A stretch of DNA of 64,000 nucleotides, taken from positions 1 through 64,000 of the IMG/VR virus record IMGVR_UViG_3300048583_000222; one strand, 5' to 3'. Within the stretch, counting starts at the first letter, position 1. Each line of letters opens with the position of its first letter. Positions 36,901 to 45,214 of the stretch are shown here, piece after piece. The position numbers and the translations under genes were made by a program. The notes beneath the pieces are model-generated. The model saw only the letters and a program-made list of their open reading frames with translations. It ran no database searches and had not been told where the DNA came from. The stretch is from a virus.

Positions 36901-37412
36901 GCAGCAAAGTAGGCCCCCGGGGAAAGTATCCCGCCGGTGTCCTGGGAGATCTTTACGATGGGCGCTTGGACAATCGGGAACAGGGAGATGTCTTTCAGGG
37001 AGCTCACGTCTGGGTTATCGCAGTTCAGGTAGCCTACCAGTTTGTTCTTGTCGGTAAAGGCCACTACGATCTCCCCAAGGTGGTTACGCTGGCTTTCCCC
37101 GGTGATATAGAAGTTCGAATGGAAACCCAGTTTGTACGACTCCAATGTATCATCGAGGATAGGCTGGTAGCTGTCCGTATCGGTATTGAAATAGCCTATG
37201 GCACTGTTCACATTATCTGTACAGAACAGGATGGGGTACTTGTCAGAGGGAATTACTCCGATGCATTTGTAAGGCAGCACTGCCGCACTCTTCACGAACC
37301 CGGGCTCATTCTCCTGCAGGCCCAGCTGTACATTGGACACACCATTCTTTCCGTAACGGTAGGTATCCTTCGGTTGGTTCTTAGGGCGTGTATTCTGGTT
37401 TATACCTTTCAT
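33933..37412 (-). CDS. Tail muzzle protein, N-terminal and main part
   Basis: 1159 residues, beta-rich and lacking membrane segments. The opening phrase (NTRPKNQPKDTYRYGKNGV) is the kind of N-terminus seen in crAss-like muzzle proteins, followed by propeller-like strands (VLPYKCIGVIPSDKYPILFCT). Near the C-terminus there is an Ig/cadherin-like fold (TYDLEASVYNNYVLTTLSGT). Length and position between ring genes and cargo genes match the crAss-phage muzzle, the large protein closing the tail end. It overlaps both neighbours by 4 nt. Function is inferred from gene order and overall architecture. Confidence 0.75.
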   Translation of the reverse strand: MKGINQNTRPKNQPKDTYRYGKNGVSNVQLGLQENEPGFVKSAAVLPYKCIGVIPSDKYPILFCTDNVNSAIGYFNTDTDSYQPILDDTLESYKLGFHSNFYITGESQRNHLGEIVVAFTDKNKLVGYLNCDNPDVSSLKDISLFPIVQAPIVKISQDTGGILSPGAYFAAVRYTKKDGTITSFVGNTGVTIVAGATDSVTDKSLVLTMTNLDLTYDFVQAAILYKVNGVYGTPQLLPEASITSEEMTLNYTGTEVTTNTTLENVLIPQAFYTKVGTIGQLNDALYLGNLESAPTINMQRYANLIRVNWKSELLDTLAPSQEHVRGEKRSWMHEEVVAPYIRYSLTRGGWTQWFHIPGRAPLAGETDASTLANTQGITAKKFQVEDTIPSFNAAQLEGEMGYWENDNETYPDDPSFDSSTGGLGGVNLRNQKVRHHRMPSIAWCKENLYPIDTTYGKNKLDLLGLKLTNVIIPAEYADQIDGWQLGFGKRTLNNATVLAQGALMHSAQYAAYNGGAFTLTGGGTKYVSTGGNFHAAKKPDGNPPDNALGLDTKAMRFHGFDLLFNKPALSDTGYYLSTHLKLKRTQLQTEGFIEDNNLGNNDVRGPIVYLIDYLAKGLTPTVVSSAKRLRNITETQLVPNNTEVSAWHNIDLEAYYAGKLNASVMDTADITTHLHDVDENNQSAGLCIPHEVTHLSNMMRVRDDVYAPFTVQKVIPASDKVVGTTSTVFGGDTFIVDYSFHTYGWWMQFNQKFGDKSGTKVVRRIACEAASNLYARFETPGNVYSKWYPNSPIVKEDVNNYITDYSLKQDPNQFGYSKDFNALNELSVDTGIFNTNNEVNTIHPFRIHRGGQLGRQDKTRSWRTFLPLDYYEIKKNVGTIVNLEGQDDRLLIHCKSALLVTQDKTKLESDVLQVTLGSADIFQFDPQDAQSAPLGYAGTQHDLSCLRSPAGYFFLDANSQEIFMYKTKPENLGGGLYNTFLEIIKTFAPRTNTFIGDGITVGYDPEFKRLLLTCKYTKASKAVRFNLEDADIPTLVVGDYVYMDGRILEFRGVNNVVLSGVSCDEVKIPVIVGFTYDLEASVYNNYVLTTLSGTFVDSVTLLSTVPAALPFFTINPATRELIVNGNLFPEIGDVYQLNCRATSDTGGTTDFYITINIVA

Positions 37413-38161
37413 GCTTCGTAGAAGTTACCATAGGTGTCAAAATAGTTCTGTGGCGGGATCAGGGTGATCATGTCGCACATCTCTTCCATCCGATTGGTGG
37501 ATGGGTAACGGGTAGCTGCTTTTCCACGAGCGCAGTTCATCGAGTACTGCTGATAGCAGGCTTCCCAGTTCAATACCGGATCGATCCAGCCACTCTCGAT
37601 GAGTTTCATGCGGCAGTACCAGTACAGGGCTTCTTTGTAGTTCTCCTGATCGGGGATCAGTGGCCATCCGTGCTTGTCATGCGGGGTCTCCTTGTAGTGG
37701 AACCTGATGAGCCCCTCTTTGAAGGAGGTGGCAATGTATCCTGGTCCGTCTTCCTGGTACCAGTCCGTCTGGCTTACCGGCACAGGGATCACCGCACTGT
37801 CCTGCTCGTACGCGGTCATTCCATTGGGGCTCTCCACTTTCTTTACCGAGGATATGAATACATCACTGGTCTGTGCTTCAGTTGGCCAGCTGGAGGGATG
37901 GCGTCCTACGTTTCTTTGAGGTAGTCTGGCGCCTTTGTATTCTACTGCAGTCAGCACCACCAGTCCGCATGGCATCTCTGCTTTGTAGAAGTGCACATTG
38001 CTGTCAAAGAATACCTGACGCAGTACCCATTTGGTCTTCATGTCAGCCATGGCTTCGGTGATCCAGATCAACAGGTCAGCGAAGTATGCGGTATCCTGCA
38101 ACTTGGTGTTGCGCAACACTCTTCCTACGATCTCGTCTATGCTTATCTTGTTGTACTCCAT
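37409..38161 (-). CDS. Tail ring / tube-adaptor protein
   Basis: 250 residues. The N-terminus (DEIVGRVLRNTKLQDTAYFADL...WITEAMADM) and the C-terminal helix (ENYKEALYWYCRMKLIESGW) match the general pattern of podovirus tail-tube/ring proteins that pack as a dodecamer under the portal. The middle is beta-rich (VVLTAVEYKGARLPQ). It overlaps the muzzle gene start by 4 nt. In crAss-like phages the ring protein next to the muzzle holds this place. Assignment by context and remembered pattern. Confidence 0.65.
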   Translation of the reverse strand: MEYNKISIDEIVGRVLRNTKLQDTAYFADLLIWITEAMADMKTKWVLRQVFFDSNVHFYKAEMPCGLVVLTAVEYKGARLPQRNVGRHPSSWPTEAQTSDVFISSVKKVESPNGMTAYEQDSAVIPVPVSQTDWYQEDGPGYIATSFKEGLIRFHYKETPHDKHGWPLIPDQENYKEALYWYCRMKLIESGWIDPVLNWEACYQQYSMNCARGKAATRYPSTNRMEEMCDMITLIPPQNYFDTYGNFYEA

Positions 38162-38162
38162 G

Positions 38163-38726
38163 CTAATTAGTGTATGGGTAATATATGTATGAGAGCTTCA
38201 GGTGCGGGTTGCGGATAAGGTGCTGACTGAACTGCTGCTTGAAACCTACCTTGCTCTTGGAGGAATTGGTCGGAGAGAACTTGTAGCCGGGAACATGTCC
38301 CTTCGCTGACCAGCCAATCCTGCAATAATCCTCTTCGGTGTAGTACACCTTGCGTACCGGTACGTTCTTTTGCTTCTCCTCATCAAACCTCATCTCCCCG
38401 CGCATCGTCTCCTTCCAGTTCACCCGTTTGTTGCGGAAGTTCCGCTCAATGCGCTTGGCATGGATGAACCCGCCCTGGTACAGACTAAGCCTTTCTCCTT
38501 GTATGATCTTCTCCCGGGCTTCTGCGAAGAACACTGTCATGATGTTGAACCATCTGTCGAAGGTCAGTAATATTGTACCAGATTCGTCATGCAGTTCGTA
38601 CGGGATGGCCCTTCTCCTAAGGTTCAGCTTTACCACTTTGGTTCCGGGGTAGCGCTGTTCACACTGCCTGATGAAGGCATAGTAGATATCCTTAGGAAGT
38701 AGGATCCGGCTTGTTTTGGGTTCCAT
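38163..38726 (-). CDS. Tail/connector protein of unknown function
   Basis: 187 residues, basic, beginning MEPKTSRILLPKDIYYAF. It contains a conserved-looking stretch IIQGERLSLYQGGFIHAKRIER and a Tyr-rich C-terminus (YIYYPYTN). The frame overlaps the end of the upstream gene by 35 nt, which is unusual but both frames look coding. It lies among the ring-protein genes, so a connector or tail-ring role is inferred. No catalytic motif. Confidence 0.6.
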   Translation of the reverse strand: MEPKTSRILLPKDIYYAFIRQCEQRYPGTKVVKLNLRRRAIPYELHDESGTILLTFDRWFNIMTVFFAEAREKIIQGERLSLYQGGFIHAKRIERNFRNKRVNWKETMRGEMRFDEEKQKNVPVRKVYYTEEDYCRIGWSAKGHVPGYKFSPTNSSKSKVGFKQQFSQHLIRNPHLKLSYIYYPYTN

Positions 38727-39342
38727 TGGCTTCCGGGTTTATGGTTTCACTCCGCCACTTACTCACAATCTCGTTTATGATAATGTCGATAACGTCACCT
38801 GAACAGGGGTATGTACTTTCCCAGAAATCACAGTTCGTACACCCCTTGGTCTTCGCATTGATGTTGTAGGCCTCTTCCGGGTTGGCGAATATGCCCACGA
38901 CCAGTATGCTGGGTATGCCTCCTTTCTCTACAGTGAGCATGTCCCGGTCACGATGGTACAGTATGAAATGCTGAGCATAACGTCCGGCGGTCATGAAGCG
39001 CGCTGCTCCGCGGGTCGTGTATCTGTACGCGTTAGAGCCATCTACAGATCCCACGTAATCGTACAGGATCGAGTTGGCTCTCAATGGTTTAGGAAGCCCG
39101 CACTTGGGCTTGGACCAGGTACAGATCATGTCGCCTATCCCTTCCATGGAGTTGAAGCTTTCCATAGGTACCTGCATTTCCTGTACAAAGAACTTGCGGT
39201 CCTGGGGTGTCTTCTCGAGGGTGCGCTTCAGTTGCTGCTCGCGAATGGTATCTGCACGTGCCAGAATGGTACGCTTGAAGGTGAAGTCGTTGACGGCCCC
39301 AAGTTCCAGTGCTATGATGTCTGTAAGTTCATTGGGTGTCAT
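38692..39342 (-). CDS. Connector-region protein of unknown function
   Basis: 216 residues from the ATG at 39342 (MTPNELTDIIALELG). A longer in-frame start at 39399 is rejected because it would lie inside an intrinsic terminator. The N-terminal part is helical. A Cys-containing segment follows near the C-terminus (KGCTNCDFWESTYPC) that could bind a metal. A promoter-like TATATTTA box sits 5 nt upstream, and the terminator of the preceding gene lies just beyond it, so this may start a new transcript. Position among ring genes suggests a tail connector; the family is not recognised. Confidence 0.6.
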   Translation of the reverse strand: MTPNELTDIIALELGAVNDFTFKRTILARADTIREQQLKRTLEKTPQDRKFFVQEMQVPMESFNSMEGIGDMICTWSKPKCGLPKPLRANSILYDYVGSVDGSNAYRYTTRGAARFMTAGRYAQHFILYHRDRDMLTVEKGGIPSILVVGIFANPEEAYNINAKTKGCTNCDFWESTYPCSGDVIDIIINEIVSKWRSETINPEANGTQNKPDPTS

Positions 39343-39346
39343 AGTG

Positions 39347-39354
39347 TAAATATA
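39347..39354 (-). promoter_or_regulatory. Promoter-like -7 box TATATTTA
   Basis: TATATTTA on the minus strand matches the Bacteroidota -7 pattern TAnnTTTG with A in the last place. It lies just downstream of an intrinsic terminator and 5 nt before the ATG at 39342. Transcription from it would be nearly leaderless. Confidence 0.35.
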
Positions 39355-39360
39355 CTGTGT

Positions 39361-39391
39361 TATAAACAAAAGGACAGCTATTACGCTGCCC
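39361..39391 (-). terminator. Intrinsic terminator after the 317-aa structural gene
   Basis: On the minus strand GGGCAGC and GCTGTCC form a 7-bp stem (one G-T pair) around a GTAATA loop, followed by TTTTGTTTA. It lies between the 317-aa gene and the next gene and would cut down read-through from the abundant structural genes. Confidence 0.8.
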
Positions 39392-39424
39392 TTCTGCATG
39401 ATAGGTATGTTAAGTCAGCTCACC

Positions 39425-40378
39425 TTAGAGTGCGAAGATCAGCTTGATCTCTGCTTCTGCGTTGGCGGCGCCATTCGCGGCTACCAGCAACTCGATGCAG
39501 TTAGGGTATTGATCTACCTTTTTCACAGTCTTTGCACTGTCAGATGCGATGATCTGGAAGGTGTAGTGATTGTACTGAACACCAGCTGCTGCCTGAGTGG
39601 AGGGAGCTCCGAAGTCAGATGCTTGGGTCATCGGTGTGTTAGGGTAGTTGGTGGTAACACCGTCCTTGATGTTTGCAGCCTCTTCGAACAGTACTGCCTC
39701 CTCGTAGAAGCCAGACCCCAGTACAGTAGCTACTGCAGAAGAACTTACAAACTTCTCACTGGCTTTGTACTGCGGAAGTACCTTGATGATCGCGCCGAAT
39801 TCCAGGTTGGAAAATACGATGGTGTCTGTACCGGAAGTGTAAGCTGCTGAAACCAGCAAATCACGATCGCGGTTCTCCACAGAAGTTGCATCATTTACCA
39901 GGGCTGCCAGACGTGCCATGGCTACGTCGAAGGTCTCGCCTGCTTTTACGACGATGTGGAAATCCTGGGTGGTAACAGGTCCACCACCAATGGTGAGGTC
40001 CATGACCTTGAAACCGAGCTCATCTCCTGTGGCAACAGTAGCACCGGTGTACACGAATGTGCTGCTTCCTTTAACAGGAGCCACATACGGAGTACGGGTA
40101 GCCTTGGCGCTGGCCAGGGTGAATGCTTCTGATTTCTTTACACCAATACCGGTTTTCAAAGCGAAGAAGATCGGTAGGGTAGCCGACACGTTACCAGCTC
40201 CTGAAATCAGGGCACCGGTTGCTGCGTTGAATACACCGATCTCACCTTCCACTGCTTCTGTTACGAAGAGCGTGAATGTGGTACTGTCTGAATACTCCAC
40301 CTGCTTGGTGATACCAATGAAGGAGTAGTTGCTGTTGATTCCAGCAGGGTTCTTAAAATAGCGGTTCTTGTAAGCCAT
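39425..40378 (-). CDS. Virion structural protein (head auxiliary or decoration type)
   Basis: 317 residues, Ala/Thr/Val-rich and beta-rich, beginning MAYKNRYFKNPAGI. It has evenly spread small residues and few Cys, typical of abundant structural proteins. It has a strong intrinsic terminator just downstream, consistent with high expression. It lies three genes after the major capsid protein. It could be a capsid decoration, head-fibre or tail-tube subunit; sequence alone does not decide. Confidence 0.65.
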   Translation of the reverse strand: MAYKNRYFKNPAGINSNYSFIGITKQVEYSDSTTFTLFVTEAVEGEIGVFNAATGALISGAGNVSATLPIFFALKTGIGVKKSEAFTLASAKATRTPYVAPVKGSSTFVYTGATVATGDELGFKVMDLTIGGGPVTTQDFHIVVKAGETFDVAMARLAALVNDATSVENRDRDLLVSAAYTSGTDTIVFSNLEFGAIIKVLPQYKASEKFVSSSAVATVLGSGFYEEAVLFEEAANIKDGVTTNYPNTPMTQASDFGAPSTQAAAGVQYNHYTFQIIASDSAKTVKKVDQYPNCIELLVAANGAANAEAEIKLIFAL

Positions 40379-40399
40379 ACGTTAAACAGGTTTAATACG

Positions 40400-41455
40400 T
40401 TAGATTGTTGTTCTTGTCATGTTGTCCCTAAGCTTGTTCTCCCAGTCCGGATCAGCCCTGAGTCCTTTGATGTACTCGATGGCCAGATCACAAATATCGG
40501 AGTGTACATTCTCGGGCAACTCGCAATTCTCCTCTAAAGATAAGCTGATCATGCGAGGTCTGCGCACATGGTATAGACGCACTCCACTTACTATAAAGCT
40601 ATTGTCCAGCTCAGTAACCACTTTATCGTTCTCCTGATAACAAAGCGGAGATCTGTAGTAGGTACTGGCAAATCCGGAGGCGGTCATCTGTGGAATCACG
40701 GTCTGGAAATAGAACCTTCCCGGGAACAGGGTGAGTGGGGAGTTTATGTACTTGGTCCTCAGCAGCGTGTCTTCGTACGTGGCTACCGTAGTGACGCCGT
40801 CGATCAGGATCTGGATGACTGTAGTAGGCAGTCCGGAAAAGATAATGGTGTCAGGTTTGTGTATGTCCCCGTAGGTTTCCCAGTGTACCTCATAGCCTTT
40901 GCTGCGTAGCTCCGCCATCAGTATAGGGACCAGTCTCCAGGTCTCATTCTTGGAAGAGAACCCGTTGAAGGTAACCCCCCTGTCTGCAGCATGCGCGGTG
41001 ATGTTGAACACGGGCTCTGCATTAACAGAGAGTACCACACTCTTGTACCACTCTGTATTTGCATTACTCTTTACGATCTTCAGGTAGTGGAGGGTGTGGG
41101 CCTCCCGCAGGGTCTTGGGGCTGGCCCCGCACAGGTTATGTACATGTGCTTCTACGGAGAGTACCTCCTGGACGTGGTAAGGAATCACCGCGGCGACATT
41201 AGTCTTTAGGGTGTCCCCGTTGTCGTAGCACGTGACATCGGTCTTGTCCAGCAGGGTGGACAGACGATTGAGATGCACAAGGGAATCAGCAGCGCCCGGC
41301 TCTTTTCGCAGGTCCCCTACATGAGAGCCAATGTACCGGTGTACCGTCTTGTTCAGGATCCAGTCGATCTCGTCGGGGTAGAACTTACGGCGGGCATTGG
41401 CTGCGAGGTTCTGCGTGGCCTGCTCGATCTCAATGTGCATCTCTTTAACGTCCAT
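40400..41455 (-). CDS. Portal-proximal ring protein
   Basis: 351 residues. The N-terminus (IEQATQNLAANARRKFYPDEIDWILNKTV) is an amphipathic helix pattern that I associate with the first ring protein of crAss-like phages. The C-terminal segment (LPENVHSDICDLAIEYIKG) is also typical. The middle is beta-rich. It follows the capsid genes and precedes tail genes, as expected for the protein docking under the portal. Assignment by pattern and order. Confidence 0.6.
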   Translation of the reverse strand: MDVKEMHIEIEQATQNLAANARRKFYPDEIDWILNKTVHRYIGSHVGDLRKEPGAADSLVHLNRLSTLLDKTDVTCYDNGDTLKTNVAAVIPYHVQEVLSVEAHVHNLCGASPKTLREAHTLHYLKIVKSNANTEWYKSVVLSVNAEPVFNITAHAADRGVTFNGFSSKNETWRLVPILMAELRSKGYEVHWETYGDIHKPDTIIFSGLPTTVIQILIDGVTTVATYEDTLLRTKYINSPLTLFPGRFYFQTVIPQMTASGFASTYYRSPLCYQENDKVVTELDNSFIVSGVRLYHVRRPRMISLSLEENCELPENVHSDICDLAIEYIKGLRADPDWENKLRDNMTRTTI

Positions 41456-41473
41456 CGTGATTTGTTTTAAAGG

Positions 41474-42418
41474 TTACGCCACTGGCTTACGACGCGCGGT
41501 CTTCGGCTTAGCCTGGATGTCCTGCAGGTTCCCACTCCATATCTGGAGGTTCTCGCTGTATTCTTTGTCCTGGAGTACCTTGACTGCTTCGTCGAGATCC
41601 TTGGCGATCATTTTATTGGTAGAAGCTTCGAATATCCGGTCTCCCACATTCTTGAAGATGCCGTTCTGTATGAACGACTTGATCTTCACGCGCAGTTCGA
41701 AGTTGTCTGTCTTATAGACCTTGTTGAAGTTTGCTGCATCGGTGTCAGCAATCGTACGCAGGCGCTTAGCACGTTGTGCTGGGGCAGAAGCTCCACCGAA
41801 GTCACGTGGATCGATGCCGAACATAATCAGCATACCACTGACTTTGGTATCATCTTCTTTGATGGCCAGATAAGTCGCAATGGCCTGATCTTGCTGAGAA
41901 GTGGTTTCGACCAGTACCTTGTCAGCCACTTCCGAATCAAAGATATAGTACAGCTTCAGCGGATCTCCCACAGAGCTCTCTTTGTCGATGGCTACCTGCG
42001 GATGCTCACGTGCGTGGCGATAGCGGACATAGTCCATGATTTCAATGGGCAGGTTCTGCATACCCTCTTTGTCTTTGTAGGTCACGGGCTTGTTGTTGTC
42101 CAGCAGCAGTCCGATCTCCAGGGCCCTACCTTCGGGTCCAAATGGAATCTGTGTGAACATCTCCTGATAGAACTTGTTGACCTTCTCGCGGAAGAAGCGG
42201 TCATCGGCTTCTGCATCAATGATCAGTGGGAGCAGTACGCGCTGTTCGTTGAAGTCCAGTCCGGAGCCTACAACTTTAGAACTGATGCTCTTCCAGTACG
42301 AGCCTATGGTCTTTCGACTCATGCTCATGAATTCCTTTGCACCGGTCTGTACAGAGTCCATGAAGGTCTCGGTACGTACGATGTTTACAATTTTGCTGTT
42401 AGGATGTTTTGCTGTCAT
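41474..42418 (-). CDS. Conserved head protein downstream of the major capsid protein
   Basis: 314 residues, mostly helical with a basic C-terminus (AKPKTARRKPVA). It contains DPRDFGGAS and a Gln-rich turn (TTSQQDQAIATYL). No catalytic motif is visible. It directly follows the capsid gene but has its own promoter-like box (42450-42457) after the capsid terminator, so it may start a separate tail-gene transcript. A head-completion or auxiliary capsid role is inferred. Confidence 0.6.
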   Translation of the reverse strand: MTAKHPNSKIVNIVRTETFMDSVQTGAKEFMSMSRKTIGSYWKSISSKVVGSGLDFNEQRVLLPLIIDAEADDRFFREKVNKFYQEMFTQIPFGPEGRALEIGLLLDNNKPVTYKDKEGMQNLPIEIMDYVRYRHAREHPQVAIDKESSVGDPLKLYYIFDSEVADKVLVETTSQQDQAIATYLAIKEDDTKVSGMLIMFGIDPRDFGGASAPAQRAKRLRTIADTDAANFNKVYKTDNFELRVKIKSFIQNGIFKNVGDRIFEASTNKMIAKDLDEAVKVLQDKEYSENLQIWSGNLQDIQAKPKTARRKPVA

Positions 42419-42449
42419 CTGAGAATGATTGTGATTTAGAAATGATGAA

Positions 42450-42457
42450 CAAATGTA
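42450..42457 (-). promoter_or_regulatory. Bacteroidota-type -7 promoter box TACATTTG
   Basis: TACATTTG on the minus strand matches TAnnTTTG exactly. It lies about 20 nt after the capsid terminator and 31 nt before the ATG at 42418, so it could drive the tail-gene block. A T-rich TTTCTTTAT stretch lies about 20 nt upstream, where a -33 TTTG element is expected. Confidence 0.5.
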
Positions 42458-42471
42458 CTCGTTCGGGTTGA

Positions 42472-42501
42472 TATAAAGAAAGCCCCACCGAAGCAGGGCT
42501 T
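42472..42501 (-). terminator. Intrinsic terminator after the major capsid gene
   Basis: On the minus strand AAGCCC and GGGCTT pair around a loop containing TTCGG, followed by TTCTTTAT. It lies 29 nt after the capsid stop. The placement would allow separate, higher output of capsid transcripts. Confidence 0.85.
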
Positions 42502-42529
42502 ATCTTTTTCTCATCCAAAACCAGCGTTT

Positions 42530-44065
42530 TTACGCACCAGCGATACACTGCAGATCGAAGCATGTGTTAGCACGCAGGATCTGGATACCAGCTGATTTGA
42601 AACGTGTATAAGATGACTCGTCCATATCAGAAGCCAGCAGGGAAGCTGAAGACTCCTTGTCGATAGAGAACGAACCTGTCATGAGTTGGATAGAACGTGG
42701 AGCAGGAGTCAGACCGGCGATCACACCATGGAGGAATGAACGGCCTTTCTGAGCAACGTGCTGAATGTTCGGCTGACCATCGTAGTCAGAATCGTCGATG
42801 AATACACCGCGATATGACTCCAGGGCCCATCCAGTCTCAGGGTGTACCACACCACCTGCACTCTGGGCCATGGCTACTTTACCATAGTCGAAGATCGGGT
42901 TGTGCTTTACCTTGATGGTGTAGCCATCGATGTGGTAGAACCCATCGAAATAACCACCCAGCATGAGGTTGTAGCCTGAACCAGTAACAAACTTCTCGGC
43001 GATATTGCCCCAGTCAGTCAGCATGTTAATGCCCTTCTCTTTCATGGCCTTGTCGAATTCCCTGAGGAATCCACGTCCACCATGGAAAGTAAGGCTCTTA
43101 CCAGCTTGGTCCTGCTGAGAGTACAATACGTCGCCTACCAGGTTCTGAATGAAGTTGTAGGTCAGTGAAGAGTACGTGGCTTTGTTCTGCACCTGCTCGA
43201 GGATACCAGAACCACGTGGGATCACCTTACCGGTCAACAGGTCCTTCAATGGAACAGTACCATCAGCAAGCCTGTTGTAACGGCTGTACCAATACGTGTG
43301 TTCACACTGAGATAACCAGTCGTTCTCGAACTGCCACATGAACCAATCCATCCACACGTTGGTAGATTTACCTTCGTGATCAGTGATGTTGATCTTCATG
43401 ATCTTGTTCGCAGCATTACCGGCCCAGCTCATACCAGCCCTGAGGAAGCCCATTTGGTTCTTGTATTGACCAGGCATAGCCATGACCGATTCAGTAGAAC
43501 GTGAGCGGGATTCAGGAACGGCAGTGAACATCGGTACCCATGAAGCGCCTTCTGCTACCTCTGTCAAAGGACAGAAATCGCTGGGAGCTGCAGGGTCAAG
43601 TACGCAGGTATATTCCCAATAACCACCGACATTCTCGGGGTCCTTGCGAACGTGTGCCTGCACACCGCGTGCTGACTGGATGATGAAAAACCTCTTGATG
43701 AGATTGTCTGAGAAGTACAGTTTGAATTCACCATGCCCGATACCAGGCTTGTCGCCACCGGTATAAATAGACTTGGTTACTACTGCAGCTTTGTGCAGAC
43801 GTCCCATAACAGGGTAAGTGAATTGAGGGTCATCCAACTCGACGGCTGAGCGTTTCAGCGCATTACCGCCATAACCGATGCCACCCATGGTCATCAGAGA
43901 AATGGGATAACTCTTGTTGTAATCACCAAGGATGAAGGTGAGCTTCTTGGTCAGTTCAGAGGGTGAGCCCTGCTTCTGATGGTAGAAGTTCTCCTCATCG
44001 AGCAGCGACTTAGTGTCGAGGATCTGCTCAGAGACTTGATACTTTAAACGAGGAAGCGTGTTCAT
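42530..44065 (-). CDS. Major capsid protein, crAss-like
   Basis: 511 residues, HK97-fold major capsid protein by family pattern. Signature stretches that I associate with crAss-like capsid proteins are visible: SRSRSTESVMAMPG with NQMGFLRAG shortly after (about 205-240), VWMDWFMWQF (about 250), GGRGFLREF (about 330) and YDGQPNIQHVAQKGRS (about 430-450), ending with RANTCFDLQ. Length is normal for the group. It is preceded by the scaffold gene and followed by a strong terminator, as expected for the most abundant protein. This is the main evidence for the crAss-like assignment. Confidence 0.9.
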   Translation of the reverse strand: MNTLPRLKYQVSEQILDTKSLLDEENFYHQKQGSPSELTKKLTFILGDYNKSYPISLMTMGGIGYGGNALKRSAVELDDPQFTYPVMGRLHKAAVVTKSIYTGGDKPGIGHGEFKLYFSDNLIKRFFIIQSARGVQAHVRKDPENVGGYWEYTCVLDPAAPSDFCPLTEVAEGASWVPMFTAVPESRSRSTESVMAMPGQYKNQMGFLRAGMSWAGNAANKIMKINITDHEGKSTNVWMDWFMWQFENDWLSQCEHTYWYSRYNRLADGTVPLKDLLTGKVIPRGSGILEQVQNKATYSSLTYNFIQNLVGDVLYSQQDQAGKSLTFHGGRGFLREFDKAMKEKGINMLTDWGNIAEKFVTGSGYNLMLGGYFDGFYHIDGYTIKVKHNPIFDYGKVAMAQSAGGVVHPETGWALESYRGVFIDDSDYDGQPNIQHVAQKGRSFLHGVIAGLTPAPRSIQLMTGSFSIDKESSASLLASDMDESSYTRFKSAGIQILRANTCFDLQCIAGA

Positions 44066-44099
44066 GTATATTGAATTTTAATTCCGAGGGTTGGTTTTA

Positions 44100-45188
44100 C
44101 TACAGTTCTCCGGGAAACTTGAGGTCTCCAAGTGTAGTACGCTGGTTTTGTGGAGGTGCTGGGATGGAGGCTTCGGTCTTTTTACGTGTCCCTGCAAGCT
44201 GGATCTGGTTACGCTTTACGTTCAGCGTGTTGGCTTTGCGGGCAATGAGGGCGCTGAGATCGCCTTTCTTGAACTGAAGGTACAACGACTCTATAATCTG
44301 TGGTACCGTCTTGGGGTCAACTGTCTGAGCGATGTAGAAATCCTGCCCATCTGTCTGGATCAGGTTACGTACGAAAGCATCGAACTGCTTCTTCTCGCTA
44401 TCAGGAATGACGATCTTGAGATCCTTGGATTCCAGGGTAGTGGCCAGGACTGTGTCCATTTCTTTTACGCGTCTGTGCCAAGCGGCCTGTTCTTCTTTCG
44501 CAGCTTCAGCCAACCTTCTCAGCTCTCTGCGATCTTCCTCTTCCTGTTGTTTGTAAGCTGCATCAGCTTCAGAACTCAGGGTGTTGGATTTAACAGCCAT
44601 TTCAACCAGTGCGTCTGCCTTCTCCGGGCTTAATCCGCGTCTCACAAGGTCACTCTTGTACACTTGCTTTTGTAAATCTACATCATCCTGCAATAAATCA
44701 TAGGATGGAAGCGATAAAGTTTTGCGTGAGAAGAACTCTTCGTCTGTTCCCCCTTGCATTCTATGGAGTAAATATGCAGCGCCACGAGGATCCCTGGCAG
44801 CCAATTCTTCGTTGACTTTCTGGATAGCGGCCTGTTCTATGGCACGCTCACGTATAACAATACCCTCCACTGAGTTGGGAGGTACGTCTCCGTACTCGAC
44901 TGCAAGTTCCACACCACGCATGCGGTTTACCTCTTCGAAGAACTCGAGCTGTGCTGCGATGTCTTCTTCAGAAGCAACCTCTTCCGGAGGTGTGTCGTCT
45001 ACAGGGTCTACCGGAGCTGCAGGATCTACAGGTGCTGGGTCTACAGGAGGTGCTGGATCTACAGGAGTAACCGGAGGCTGTTCTACTAACGGTACTGGGG
45101 TTGTTGAGTCTGCGTTTTGGATTTGGGTATCATCAGGAAGTTCATTTAACGAAACCTTCTTAACTTCTCCCTCTGCTGTTTGTGACAT
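44100..45188 (-). CDS. Capsid scaffold protein (candidate)
   Basis: 362 residues. Residues about 28-68 are a Pro/Asp repeat (VDPAPPVDPAPVDPAAPVD), followed by an acidic stretch and a long charged coiled coil (about 215-260, QQEEEDRRELRRLAEAAKEE). The C-terminus is basic (KRNQIQLAGTRKKTE). A long coiled coil with a basic capsid-binding tail placed between portal and capsid genes is the usual plan of a phage scaffold. No protease motif is seen here. Confidence 0.75.
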   Translation of the reverse strand: MSQTAEGEVKKVSLNELPDDTQIQNADSTTPVPLVEQPPVTPVDPAPPVDPAPVDPAAPVDPVDDTPPEEVASEEDIAAQLEFFEEVNRMRGVELAVEYGDVPPNSVEGIVIRERAIEQAAIQKVNEELAARDPRGAAYLLHRMQGGTDEEFFSRKTLSLPSYDLLQDDVDLQKQVYKSDLVRRGLSPEKADALVEMAVKSNTLSSEADAAYKQQEEEDRRELRRLAEAAKEEQAAWHRRVKEMDTVLATTLESKDLKIVIPDSEKKQFDAFVRNLIQTDGQDFYIAQTVDPKTVPQIIESLYLQFKKGDLSALIARKANTLNVKRNQIQLAGTRKKTEASIPAPPQNQRTTLGDLKFPGEL

Positions 45189-45214
45189 ATTCTGGATGTT
45201 TAGATGCTAAGGTA

